A DNA stretch of 64,000 nucleotides. Source: Pseudomonadota bacterium (GTDB taxonomy: Bacteria > Pseudomonadota > Gammaproteobacteria > Xanthomonadales > Rhodanobacteraceae). Within the stretch, counting starts at the first letter, position 1, and each line of letters begins with the position of its first letter. A program made the translations under genes and the position numbers. The DNA lies in the NCBI GenBank assembly GCA_029561145.1, contig JAKQJM010000057.1, positions 62,001-126,000 on the forward strand. The letters are read 5' to 3'. A model generated the notes under the pieces. That model was given only the letters and a program-made list of their open reading frames with translations. It did not search any database and was not told where the DNA came from. This document shows positions 9,647-19,415 of this stretch, piece after piece.

Positions 9647-10468
9647 TCAATGTCCGTCGCTCTTGTCCCTGTTCTTCTCGTAGTCCTGCTGCTGTTGCAG
9701 CAGATCATCGATATCGTCTTCCTGTATGCCCTGCAGTTGCTGGATCGCCTCGAACGGCGGTTCGCCGTCATACAGCAGGTACAGGCGACGCTGGCGGTAC
9801 GCGTCGCGATAGAAGATATAGGGATCGTAGGTGCCTTCGACCAGATTCTCCGCATCGATCGCGCTAGCACGAAGGGTCACGAGAAACATCATGCTGGGCC
9901 AATACTGGCGTCCCAGTTCGTATTCATGCGTGCGTGAGTAATAGCCCATCGGATCGAACAAGCGACCGTCGACCGGCATGCGCCAGATGTCGCGCGCAGT
10001 GGTCGAACCGATCAGTGGCAGCACCAGGTACGGACCCTCGCCGACACCCCATTTAGCGAGGGTGGCGGCGAAGTCGGTTTCCTGGGCGGGCAGGCGCATT
10101 TCGCTGGCCGGGTCGAAGAAACCGAGGAAGCCGACGGTCGTGTTGATGACGAAGCGACCGGTTCCCTTCAACGCGTCCTTGATCTCGCCTTGCAGTGCAT
10201 CATTTGCGATCGTGATCGGCATGCGCACGTTGGCAAAGAAGTTGCTGAGCACGCGGCGCACGTTCGGCGAGGTGATCTTGCGATAGGCCACGGCGGTCGG
10301 ACGAATGACCGCGTTGTCGACCTTGACGTTGAACGCATAGACCTTGCGGTTGAATTTCTGCCAGGGATCGTCGGTCCGCGGCTTGGCGATCGTGCAGCCT
10401 GCGAGCGCAAGCAGGGCTGCCGCGAGCATTCCCTTGCGAAGCAGCGACAGTTTCAAGGATTGCAGCAT
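9647..10468 (-). CDS. mlaA: MlaA/VacJ family outer-membrane lipoprotein
   Basis: Lipobox [36 protein letters not shown] ... [20 protein letters not shown]; convergent with mlaB. Confidence 0.94.
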   Translation of the reverse strand: MLQSLKLSLLRKGMLAAALLALAGCTIAKPRTDDPWQKFNRKVYAFNVKVDNAVIRPTAVAYRKITSPNVRRVLSNFFANVRMPITIANDALQGEIKDALKGTGRFVINTTVGFLGFFDPASEMRLPAQETDFAATLAKWGVGEGPYLVLPLIGSTTARDIWRMPVDGRLFDPMGYYSRTHEYELGRQYWPSMMFLVTLRASAIDAENLVEGTYDPYIFYRDAYRQRRLYLLYDGEPPFEAIQQLQGIQEDDIDDLLQQQQDYEKNRDKSDGH

Positions 10469-10687
10469 CGTGACGGTTTCCTGGGTGGCCGGGCATCCTG
10501 CCGCGAAACTGGCGCGATCGCTGACCGGCTGGCCGATGTTCGCAGGGTAAGCGAAATGGGGTTCGCTGTGCACCGATGCAAGCACTTGCCAACGCTCGGC
10601 AAAGCCCTTGATTGCACTGCACAATTCAGGACCGCTACAATACTCGCCAAATCGGTGTCGTATCGAATCCCAAGAGGCTGGCAAAAG

Positions 10688-10981
10688 ATGGCGCGTATTA
10701 CTGTTGAAGATTGTCTTTCGGTCGTGGACAACCGATTCGAGCTCGTGTTGATGGCGACCAAGCGTGCCCGCCAATTGGCCAAGGGCGCGGATCCGACGAT
10801 TGATGCCCTCAATGACAAGCCGACCGTTGTTTCGCTGCGCGAAATCGCCGCGCGCAAGGTCGATCAGGGCATGATCGACGAAATCGACAAGCTGACCCGC
10901 GAGCGTGCCGAGCGTGAAGCACTTGAATGGGCCGCGGCCGAGGTCGATGACGACTTGTCCAAGGGTGGCGACGACCTGTAA
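10688..10981 (+). CDS. rpoZ: RNA polymerase omega subunit
   Basis: [30 protein letters not shown]. Confidence 0.97.
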   Translation: MARITVEDCLSVVDNRFELVLMATKRARQLAKGADPTIDALNDKPTVVSLREIAARKVDQGMIDEIDKLTRERAEREALEWAAAEVDDDLSKGGDDL

Positions 10982-11049
10982 GTCATTGATGGTGCGCTGC
11001 ATTCCTGGCCATCACGCGGCAGCCTGACAGGCGCGAAAGTGAGGTGGCG

Positions 11050-13212
11050 ATGAAGGCAGCGGCGGAATCGCGAACGGCCCGGCGGGCAAAGCCTCCCGCC
11101 TATGTGCTGGCGCTGGAAGACCGGCTTTCGACCTATCTGCCGGCCGACCAGATCGCGCGCGTGCGCCGTGCCTACGAAGTCGGTGCATTGGCGCACAAGG
11201 GGCAGACGCGCAAGAGCGGCGAGCCCTACATCACCCATCCGGTCGCAGTGGCCGGCATCCTTGCCGAGCTTGGCATGGATGCCGAGACGATCATCGCCGC
11301 CATCCTGCATGACACCCTCGAAGACACCAAGCTCAGCGCGGAGGCGTTGACCGCCGAGTTTGGCAGCACCGTGGGCGAGCTGGTCGATGGCGTCACCAAA
11401 CTCGACAAGCTGCACTTCAAGAGCCGCCAGGAGGCCGCCGCCGAGAGTTTCCGCAAGATGCTGCTGGCGATGGCGCGCGACCTCCGCGTGATCCTGATCA
11501 AGCTGGCCGACCGTCTGCACAACATGCGCACGCTGGGATCGATGGAGGCCGAGTCGCGGCGCCGCATAGCGCTTGAGACGCTCGAAATCTATGCGCCGAT
11601 CGCGCAACGTCTGGGCATGAACCGCTGCAAGGCCGAACTGCAGGATCTCGGCTTCAAGGCCATGTATCCCGATCGTCACCGGGTTATTTCGGCACGCATC
11701 CGTACCGCTCTCGGCAATCGTCGTGAGGCGATGGGCAAGATCGAGGCGGCGCTGGACGCGCGACTCGATGCCGAAGCATTGCCGCATCGCACGGTCAGTC
11801 GAATCAAGTCGGCGTACAGCATCTACCGGAAGATGCGCAACGAGAACAAGTCGTTCGCGCAGGTGATGGACGTCTACGGATTCCGCGTTGTCGTCGACAA
11901 CGTCATGAATTGCTATCACGCCCTCGGTGCGGTGCATTCGTTGTACAAACCCATGGATGGGCGTTTCCGTGACTTCATCGCGATCCCGAAGGCGAACGGC
12001 TACCAATCCCTGCACACGGTCCTGTTTGGCTCGTTCGGCGCGCCGATCGAGATCCAGATCCGCACCGAGGACATGGATGCGGTCGCGGACCGCGGGGTAG
12101 CTGCACATTGGGCGTACAAGTCCGATTCGAGCCCGGCCAACAGCGCGCAGAGCCGCGCGCGGGAATGGGTTTCGAGTCTCGTCGACGAGCAGAACCGCAC
12201 ACCGTCTTCGCTTGAGTTCATCGAGAGCGTCAAGGTCGATCTGTTCCCGGACGAAGTCTATCTGTTCACGCCCCGCGGCAAGATTCTCGCCCTGCCTCGC
12301 AATGCGACCGCGCTCGATTTCGCCTATGCCGTGCACACCGATGTCGGCAGCCACGCCGTGGCGGCACGCGTCGACAAGAAGCTGGCGCCACTGCGCACGC
12401 GATTGAGCAGCGGGCAGTCGGTGGAGATCATCACGGCGCCTTCGGCGGCACCGAGCACGCAATGGCTGGAGTGGGTGGTCAGCGCAAAGGCACGCACGGC
12501 GATCCGCCATTTTCTCAAGCGCCTGCAGCACGAGGATGCGATCGAGCTGGGCCATCGCATGCTCGATCGCGCGATGGATGCGCGCGGCGCATCGCTCGAG
12601 GGTTTGCCGCCGGATCAGCTGGGTCGCTATCTCGAGGAAAACAAGCTGCGGGCGCTCGAGGATCTACTCGCGGATATTGCGCTCGGCAACCGCACGGCCG
12701 ACCAGGTCGCGCGCACCTTGCTGCAACATTCCGGCGAAGCCTTGCCGGGACGGCACACGCATGCCGTCGAGAAAATCCTGATCACGGGTGCCGAACGTGG
12801 CGTGCTGAGCTTCGGCAAGTGCTGCCACCCGGTTCCGGGCGACGAAATCATGGGTTATCTGTCAGCCGGAAAGGGCATCGTCGTGCATCGCCTCGAATGC
12901 CCGAACATGCCGGAGTTCCGCAAATCGCCCGAGCGTTGCGTCGAGATCGCCTGGGACACCAGCGTCAGCGGCGACTATCGCGTCGAGCTGCGTATCATCG
13001 TCGCCAACAAGCCCGGCGTGCTGGCCCAGGTTGCAGCGGCCGTCGCACAGGCAAATTCCAATATCGAGAACGTCGAGTACAAGGAGCGTGACCTGATGAC
13101 CGCGACCTTGCTGTTCACGATCGAAGTATCGAACCGCAAGCATCTCGCCGACGTCATGCGCGGCGTGCGCCGCCTTGCCGTCGTCAATGCCGTCTATCGA
13201 CATCCTGTCTGA
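11050..13212 (+). CDS. spoT: Bifunctional (p)ppGpp synthetase/hydrolase (RelA/SpoT family)
   Basis: HD domain AAILHDTLEDT, synthetase region, TGS domain and ACT C-terminus; located rpoZ-spoT-ridA-recG. Confidence 0.95.
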   Translation: MKAAAESRTARRAKPPAYVLALEDRLSTYLPADQIARVRRAYEVGALAHKGQTRKSGEPYITHPVAVAGILAELGMDAETIIAAILHDTLEDTKLSAEALTAEFGSTVGELVDGVTKLDKLHFKSRQEAAAESFRKMLLAMARDLRVILIKLADRLHNMRTLGSMEAESRRRIALETLEIYAPIAQRLGMNRCKAELQDLGFKAMYPDRHRVISARIRTALGNRREAMGKIEAALDARLDAEALPHRTVSRIKSAYSIYRKMRNENKSFAQVMDVYGFRVVVDNVMNCYHALGAVHSLYKPMDGRFRDFIAIPKANGYQSLHTVLFGSFGAPIEIQIRTEDMDAVADRGVAAHWAYKSDSSPANSAQSRAREWVSSLVDEQNRTPSSLEFIESVKVDLFPDEVYLFTPRGKILALPRNATALDFAYAVHTDVGSHAVAARVDKKLAPLRTRLSSGQSVEIITAPSAAPSTQWLEWVVSAKARTAIRHFLKRLQHEDAIELGHRMLDRAMDARGASLEGLPPDQLGRYLEENKLRALEDLLADIALGNRTADQVARTLLQHSGEALPGRHTHAVEKILITGAERGVLSFGKCCHPVPGDEIMGYLSAGKGIVVHRLECPNMPEFRKSPERCVEIAWDTSVSGDYRVELRIIVANKPGVLAQVAAAVAQANSNIENVEYKERDLMTATLLFTIEVSNRKHLADVMRGVRRLAVVNAVYRHPV

Positions 13213-13226
13213 TCCGAGGAATCCCC

Positions 13227-13613
13227 ATGTCCAGCCGCCGCATCATCCATTCCGAACAGGCGCCGAAAGCGATCGGCCCGTACTCCCAGGCAGTGCAGGT
13301 CGGCAACACGCTCTATCTGTCAGGACAGACGCCGATCGATCCCGCGACCGGCGAGCTGGTCCCGGGTGACATAGGCGTGCAGGCACGTCAGGTCTTCGAA
13401 AACCTGAGCGCCGTGCTGGCTGCTGCGGGAGTCGGCTTCGATCAGGTCGTTCGGGTCGGCATCTATCTGACCGACCTCGGCAACTTCGCGGTGGTCAACG
13501 AGGTGATGAAGCAGTACTTCCGCGAACCGTATCCGGCGCGCTCGACGATAGGCGTCGCCGCGTTGCCGAAGGCGGCGCAGGTCGAGATCGATCTGGTCGC
13601 CGTGTTCGATTGA
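13227..13613 (+). CDS. ridA: RidA family protein
   Basis: EQAPKAIGPYSQAVQVGNTLYLSGQTPIDPATGELV. Confidence 0.96.
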   Translation: MSSRRIIHSEQAPKAIGPYSQAVQVGNTLYLSGQTPIDPATGELVPGDIGVQARQVFENLSAVLAAAGVGFDQVVRVGIYLTDLGNFAVVNEVMKQYFREPYPARSTIGVAALPKAAQVEIDLVAVFD

Positions 13614-13661
13614 GCCACCTGCAAGCCGCGCGTACCCGATTGCTGCCGGTATTCTTGACGA

Positions 13662-15773
13662 ATGCCGCGTACCGATAACAACACCTCTCATGTGCTTGCT
13701 GCTGATCCGGGCCTGGCGCCGGTCAATACCTTGCCCGGTGTCGGTCCCGTGCTCGAAGCCGCGCTCGAGCGCATCGGTATCACACGGGTGCAGGACCTCT
13801 GGTTCCATCTGCCGCTGCGCTACGAGGACCGCACGCGGCTGACTCCGATCAGCGAACTGCGCATTGGCGAATCGGCCCAGGTCGAAGGGACGATCGAAGC
13901 CGTCGAACGCGGGTTCCGCTTCCGGCCTCAGCTGCGCGTGGTCATCAGCGACGACACGCGCACGATGCTGACCTTGCGCTTTTTCAGTTTCCGTCGCGCC
14001 CAGGTCGACCAGCTCACCCCCGGCGCGCGCTTGCGCTGCTATGGCCGGATTCGCCATGGTGCGCACGGTCCCGAGATCGTTCATCCGCAATACCAGCGCC
14101 TGAGCGGCGAGGGCAGCGGGATCGAGGAGACATTGACGCCGGTCTATCCGGTCACCGAAGGCCTGGGCCAGAAGCGTATTGCAGGCCTGATCACGCATGC
14201 GCTGCGGAAACTCCCGGCAGACGCGACGCTGGAACTGATTCCCGAGAACCTGCGCATCCACCTGCGCCTGCTTTCATTGCGTGAAGCGCTGTTGCTCGTG
14301 CATCGCCCGCCGGCGGGTGCCGATGTGGCATCCCTCGTGCTGGGTATCCATCCGGCCCAGCAACGCCTCGCATTCGAGGAACTGCTGACGCATCACCTGA
14401 GCCTCAGGCGCCTGCGTGCGCAGGTCAGGGAGCATGCCGCGCCGCGCTTGCGCGGCAGCGGAAAATTGCGCAAGGCGATGCTCAAGTCATTGCCGTTTGC
14501 GCTGACCGCAGCCCAGCGTCGCGTCAGTGTCGAGATCGAGAAGGATCTGTCGCTGGCCGAACCGATGTTGCGTCTGGTCCAGGGTGATGTCGGTTCGGGC
14601 AAGACCATCGTGGCTGCCGCAGCCGCGCTGGCGGCGATCGAATCGGGATTCCAGGTTGCCCTGATGGCGCCGACCGAGCTGCTCGCCGAGCAGCATCTGC
14701 GCAATCTTCGCGACTGGCTCGTGCCACTCGGCATCGAACCGGTCTGGTTGGCCGGCAAGGTCCAGGGCAAGGCGCGCTCGAACGCGCTGGCCGCCCTGGC
14801 CGGCGATGCCCAACTCGTGATCGGTACCCACGCCCTGATGCAGCAGGCCGTGGAGTTCCGCAATCTCGGCCTCGTGATCATCGACGAGCAGCATCGTTTC
14901 GGCGTCCACCAGCGGCTTGCATTGCGCGAAAAAGGCCGCGATGGCATCACGATGCCGCACCAGCTCGTGCTCACCGCGACGCCGATTCCGCGCACCCTCG
15001 CGATGACCGCCTACGCCGACCTCGATGTCTCGGTGATCGACGAACTGCCACCCGGGCGCACGCCGGTGACCACGGTAGCCCTGGCCAGTTCGCGGCGCGG
15101 CGAAGTCATCGATCGCATTCGTGTAGCTTGCGCGGAAGGCCGGCAGGTCTACTGGGTCTGCACCCTGATCGAGGAATCCGAGCAACTCGAGGCGCAAGCT
15201 GCCGAGGTTGCCCATGCCGAGTTGTCGAGCCTGCTCGAAGGACTTGCCATCGGCCTCGTTCACGGCCGCCTCAAGCCGCGAGAAAAGCAGGTTGTAATGG
15301 ATGATTTCCGTGCGGGCCGGATTTCCCTGCTGGTCGCAACCACGGTCATCGAGGTCGGTGTCGACGTGCCGAACGCCAGCCTCATGGTCATCGAGAATTC
15401 CGAGCGTCTCGGTCTTGCCCAACTGCATCAGTTGCGTGGCCGGGTCGGTCGCGGCAGCCAGGCATCGACTTGCGTTTTGCTGTATCAGCCACCGCTGTCG
15501 GCGATGGCGCGCGAGCGCCTGACCGCGATGCGCGATACCAGCGACGGTTTCGTCATCGCCGAGAAGGATCTCGAGTTGCGCGGTCCCGGCGAGTTGCTTG
15601 GCACCCGACAGACCGGTCGCCTCGAATTCCGTATTGCCGATCTCGCGCGCGATGCAGCGATGCTGGGCGATGTCCAGCGGATCGGCGCGGCAATGCTCGA
15701 TCAGCACCCGCTCGCGTGCGAACGCCTCGTTGCGCGCTGGATAGGCGGCGCTGCCCGTTTCGCCGGTGCCTGA
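13662..15773 (+). CDS. recG: ATP-dependent DNA helicase RecG
   Basis: LVQGDVGSGKTIVA, IIDEQHRFGV, LTATPIPRT, RGRVGRG motifs. Confidence 0.97.
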   Translation: MPRTDNNTSHVLAADPGLAPVNTLPGVGPVLEAALERIGITRVQDLWFHLPLRYEDRTRLTPISELRIGESAQVEGTIEAVERGFRFRPQLRVVISDDTRTMLTLRFFSFRRAQVDQLTPGARLRCYGRIRHGAHGPEIVHPQYQRLSGEGSGIEETLTPVYPVTEGLGQKRIAGLITHALRKLPADATLELIPENLRIHLRLLSLREALLLVHRPPAGADVASLVLGIHPAQQRLAFEELLTHHLSLRRLRAQVREHAAPRLRGSGKLRKAMLKSLPFALTAAQRRVSVEIEKDLSLAEPMLRLVQGDVGSGKTIVAAAAALAAIESGFQVALMAPTELLAEQHLRNLRDWLVPLGIEPVWLAGKVQGKARSNALAALAGDAQLVIGTHALMQQAVEFRNLGLVIIDEQHRFGVHQRLALREKGRDGITMPHQLVLTATPIPRTLAMTAYADLDVSVIDELPPGRTPVTTVALASSRRGEVIDRIRVACAEGRQVYWVCTLIEESEQLEAQAAEVAHAELSSLLEGLAIGLVHGRLKPREKQVVMDDFRAGRISLLVATTVIEVGVDVPNASLMVIENSERLGLAQLHQLRGRVGRGSQASTCVLLYQPPLSAMARERLTAMRDTSDGFVIAEKDLELRGPGELLGTRQTGRLEFRIADLARDAAMLGDVQRIGAAMLDQHPLACERLVARWIGGAARFAGA

Positions 15774-15904
15774 GGCCTGGGCGCGGCGGGAGCGCCCATC
15801 ACTCCACGGGCTGTCCCTGGCAAACGGCCAGTGCGTCGGCTGGAACAACCACGGCCGTGTCTGAAACAATCGCCTTCCACGCCAATGATTCCACCCTCAA
15901 GGCC

Positions 15905-16831
15905 ATGCGCATGAAACTGCTGATCGACACGGACCCGGGAGTCGATGATGCGCTGGCCATCCTGATGGCCCATCACTACGCCGAGGTGGTCGCCATGACG
16001 ATCGCCGCGGGCAACGTCGGCCTTCGCCATACCGTCGCCAACGCCCTCAAGCTCGTCGACGTGATCGACGCAGCCACGCCGGTCCATCCCGGCTGCGAAC
16101 ATCCGCTGGTGCTGCGCGCTGCCGACGCGGCCTTTGTCCATGGTGCCGATGGCTTCGGAGATACCGGTTACACGCTGTCGCCGCGTGCGGCGGCCAGCGA
16201 GCACGCGACGCTGGCCATGCTGCGCCTGAGTCACCAGCACGCCGGGCAGTTGACCGTGGTTGCACTGGGGCCATTGACCAATCTGGCCCTGGCCCTGCGT
16301 CTGGATCCCGATCTGCCGAAGCGGGTTTCGCGCCTGGTCGTCATGGGCGGCGCGGTCAACGGGCGTGGAAACACCCATCTGGTTCCAGCCGAATTCAATA
16401 TCGGCTTCGACCCCGAAGCAGCCCATATCGTTTTTTCCTCCTGGCCGATGTTCGATCTCGTCGACTGGGAGGCGACCCTGCGCCACGGCCTCGACTACGG
16501 GGACATCGAGCGCTGGCTATGCAGCGGCAACGAGCGGGCGAAATTCTACGCGGCCATCTCGCGACGCACGCGGACCTGGGCGCGCGAGCATGGGCGCGAG
16601 CGCCTGCTCAGCGCCGACGCGCTGGCCATGGCCGTTGCGCTTGATCCCGCGATCATCGAAGACGCACAGGAACGCCACGTCGGGATCGAGCTGAGCGGCG
16701 ACTTGACCCGGGGTGCGACCGTGGTCGATTGGGAGGGTCGCATGGGAGTTCCAGCCAATGCGCGCATCGTGCTTGGCGTGAAGCAGGCGCGTTTCGAGGA
16801 GATGGCCAGGGCTGCCCTCGGCGCGGCCTGA
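15905..16831 (+). CDS. Nucleoside hydrolase (IunH-like)
   Basis: LLIDTDPGVDDALAILMA; LTVVALGPLTNLALAL; EFNIGFDPEAAHIVF. Confidence 0.94.
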   Translation: MRMKLLIDTDPGVDDALAILMAHHYAEVVAMTIAAGNVGLRHTVANALKLVDVIDAATPVHPGCEHPLVLRAADAAFVHGADGFGDTGYTLSPRAAASEHATLAMLRLSHQHAGQLTVVALGPLTNLALALRLDPDLPKRVSRLVVMGGAVNGRGNTHLVPAEFNIGFDPEAAHIVFSSWPMFDLVDWEATLRHGLDYGDIERWLCSGNERAKFYAAISRRTRTWAREHGRERLLSADALAMAVALDPAIIEDAQERHVGIELSGDLTRGATVVDWEGRMGVPANARIVLGVKQARFEEMARAALGAA

Positions 16832-16886
16832 TGGCTCCCGGAAGCGCGGAATCGCGGGGGCAGGAGGAATGCGCGTGGCGGTCGGC

Positions 16887-16916
16887 TTGCGCGGCGAAAC
16901 CGCAAACCGTTATACT
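16887..16916 (+). promoter_or_regulatory. Candidate sigma70 promoter of rpmE2
   Basis: TTGCGC-N18-TATACT, 45 bp upstream of the rpmE2 start. Confidence 0.45.
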
Positions 16917-16960
16917 CGCGCTCTTTTCTCCCGGGCCCGCCCGGCAAACGGTACCGTCCA

Positions 16961-17203
16961 ATGAAGCCCGATATCCATCCCAAATACCAGCCCGTCGTTT
17001 TCCAGGACCTGTCCAGCGACTTCTCGTTCCTGACCCGCTCGACGATGTCGGCAAAGGAAACCGTGAAGTGGACGGATGGCAAGGACTATCCCTTGATCAA
17101 GGTCGATATCACGAGCCATTCGCACCCGTTCTACACCGGCAAGCAGAAGACCGTGGATGCCGGTGGTCGCGTCGACAAGTTCCGCCGTCGTTACGCCAAA
17201 TAG
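16961..17203 (+). CDS. rpmE2: Type B (cysteine-less) 50S ribosomal protein L31
   Basis: [29 protein letters not shown]...; no Cys residues. Confidence 0.95.
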   Translation: MKPDIHPKYQPVVFQDLSSDFSFLTRSTMSAKETVKWTDGKDYPLIKVDITSHSHPFYTGKQKTVDAGGRVDKFRRRYAK

Positions 17204-17230
17204 AGCAATCCGTCTCCCAGTTGCATGTAG

Positions 17231-17259
17231 ACGCCGGCCTCGCGCCGGCGTTTGCGTTT
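17231..17259 (+). terminator. Rho-independent-like terminator after rpmE2
   Basis: Perfect 8-bp stem ACGCCGGC-ctcgc-GCCGGCGT followed by ttgcgttt. Confidence 0.6.
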
Positions 17260-17444
17260 CAGCCATTTCAACGGACGTTCGGCACTGCCGCGCACGTTGT
17301 GCTATGCAATAATCGGCTGCTGGGTGCGGGTGCGTATGTGCCGGTTTGCAGGCACGCCCGATGCTGCGGGTTCGCCGCACGACCCTCGATTTTCTGCCGC
17401 TGGCTGACGAGCCGGTAGCCCGAAACCTGCCACAGGAGTTCGCC

Positions 17445-18737
17445 GTGTCCGACAAATCCGTTCAACTCTCCGATACCAGCACGGGTCGCAACACGTCCTT
17501 GCCCATCGTAACCGGCACGCTCGGAGATCCGGCCCTCGATATCGGCAAGCTCAACAAGGACACCGGCTATTTCACCTACGACCCCGGTTTTGTCTCGACC
17601 GCGAGCACGCGCAGCGCGATCACCTTCATCGATGGCGACAAGGGTGTCCTGATGTACCGGGGCTATCCGATCGAGCAGCTTGCAAAGCACTCGAGTTTCC
17701 TCGAGACCTCATACCTGCTGATCAACGGCGAATTACCGAGCAAGGACGAGTTCAGCAAGTTCGAGCATGAAGTCACGCATCACACGATGATGCATGAGGC
17801 GCAGAAGAATTTTCTCAACGGCTTCCACTACGACGCCCACCCGATGGCGATGCTTTGCGCATCGGTGGCGTCACTGTCGGCGTTTTATCACGACACCCTC
17901 GACATGGACGATCCGGAGCAGCGCAGGCTCGCCGCGATACGCCTCATCGCCAAGGTTCCGACCATCGCCGCAGCGGCTTATCGATCGTCGGTGGGCTGGC
18001 CCGTGCGCTATCCGCGCAACAACCTCGAGTATGTGACGCGTTTCCTGCACATGATGTTCGAGGTGCCGAGCGAACCGCTGGATCTGAATCCGGTTGTTGC
18101 CAAGGCGCTCGACCTGCTGTTCATCCTGCATGCTGACCACGAACAGAACGCGTCGACGTCGACGGTGCGTCTTGTCGGCTCCACCGGCGCCAATCCTTAT
18201 GCGTGTGTCGCAGCGGGGATTGCCGCGTTGTGGGGGCCCGCGCACGGCGGTGCCAACGAGGCCGTGCTGTCGATGCTGACCGATATCGGCGATGCGAAGA
18301 ATGTCGCCTCGGCCGTGACGCGTGCAAAGGACAAGGATTCGGGCTTCCGCCTGATGGGATTCGGCCATCGCGTCTACAAGAATTTCGATCCGCGCGCGAC
18401 GATCATCCGCGAGATGACGCACAAGGTGCTTGCCGACCTCAACATCAAGGATCCACTGCTCGATGTGGCCATGGCGCTAGAGGAAGTCGCGCTCAAGGAT
18501 TCATATTTCGTCGAGCGCAAGCTCTATCCGAACGTGGATTTCTATTCCGGCATCATCTACAAGGCGCTGAAGATTCCGACCGAAATGTTCACCGTGATGT
18601 TCGCGATCGCGCGCACTGCCGGCTGGGTCGCCCATTGGCTCGAGCAGCAGGTCACCCCAGATGCGAAGATCGGCCGCCCACGCCAGGTCTACACCGGCGC
18701 GGTCGAGCGCGATTACGTGGCTCTGGAAAAGCGCTGA
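17445..18737 (+). CDS. gltA: Citrate synthase
   Basis: GTG start; [76 protein letters not shown]. Confidence 0.96.
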   Translation: MSDKSVQLSDTSTGRNTSLPIVTGTLGDPALDIGKLNKDTGYFTYDPGFVSTASTRSAITFIDGDKGVLMYRGYPIEQLAKHSSFLETSYLLINGELPSKDEFSKFEHEVTHHTMMHEAQKNFLNGFHYDAHPMAMLCASVASLSAFYHDTLDMDDPEQRRLAAIRLIAKVPTIAAAAYRSSVGWPVRYPRNNLEYVTRFLHMMFEVPSEPLDLNPVVAKALDLLFILHADHEQNASTSTVRLVGSTGANPYACVAAGIAALWGPAHGGANEAVLSMLTDIGDAKNVASAVTRAKDKDSGFRLMGFGHRVYKNFDPRATIIREMTHKVLADLNIKDPLLDVAMALEEVALKDSYFVERKLYPNVDFYSGIIYKALKIPTEMFTVMFAIARTAGWVAHWLEQQVTPDAKIGRPRQVYTGAVERDYVALEKR

Positions 18738-18773
18738 GCGTATCCGGGCGCGGAATCGGGTCGCTGCATAGGC

Positions 18774-19415
18774 TCATCGACTTGATTCTGCGTCGCTTGC
18801 CTGGCCGAACTGGGCAATGAGATCGGTGAGGCTTGTCAGGGTCGCGCGGCGCATCGGCCGTTCGCTGATGCGGTCGAGCGGTGCCTGACGCAATCCATCG
18901 ACCGCAAACACGCTCACATCGATCGTGATCCCGTCCGCGGCGAACACGATCGCGGGTACCTCGATCTCGATGCCCGCGCCGAGGCGCATGCGGCGATCCT
19001 GCTGCTCGTGGGCGATCGCCGAATCCGCCAGCAGGTCCGTGATCTCGCGCAGGTTGTCCGTGAACAGGTGCAGGCACACGGCTGAGAATTCATCGGCGCT
19101 GCCATCCAGGACAGCGCCCACCAGGCGTGGCTCGAAAGCCGCAAAGAAGCGCATTGCCTCGACCGCGGTTTCGCGCAGGCGCGCAAGTTGGCGCGGCTGG
19201 GACCGGCTCTGGAAAAGACGCTGATGCTCTCGCAACGCGGCATCGATGTCGCTGTTGCGCGGCAACGGCGCGCTGCCGGAGAGGCCGAGCCTTGAGGCGG
19301 CCTTGAGCTTGGCCGCGTGATAGTCGCGCATTCCCTGTTCGGCGATCAGCCTGGCTGCCTCGATGGCGATGCGTCGCTGCAGATTCGACGAATTGTCCTG
19401 AACGTCGCGACCCAT
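18774..19415 (-). CDS. Conserved hypothetical protein
   Basis: 213 aa ORF adjacent to mrcA; NLQRRIAIEAARLIAEQGMRDYHAAKLKAASRLGLS; possibly nucleotidyltransferase-like (from memory, unverified). Confidence 0.7.
   Translation of the reverse strand: MGRDVQDNSSNLQRRIAIEAARLIAEQGMRDYHAAKLKAASRLGLSGSAPLPRNSDIDAALREHQRLFQSRSQPRQLARLRETAVEAMRFFAAFEPRLVGAVLDGSADEFSAVCLHLFTDNLREITDLLADSAIAHEQQDRRMRLGAGIEIEVPAIVFAADGITIDVSVFAVDGLRQAPLDRISERPMRRATLTSLTDLIAQFGQASDAESSR

Noticed and set aside
10864-12555. 563-aa minus-strand ORF
   Set aside because: Antisense to rpoZ/spoT, whose identity is certain.
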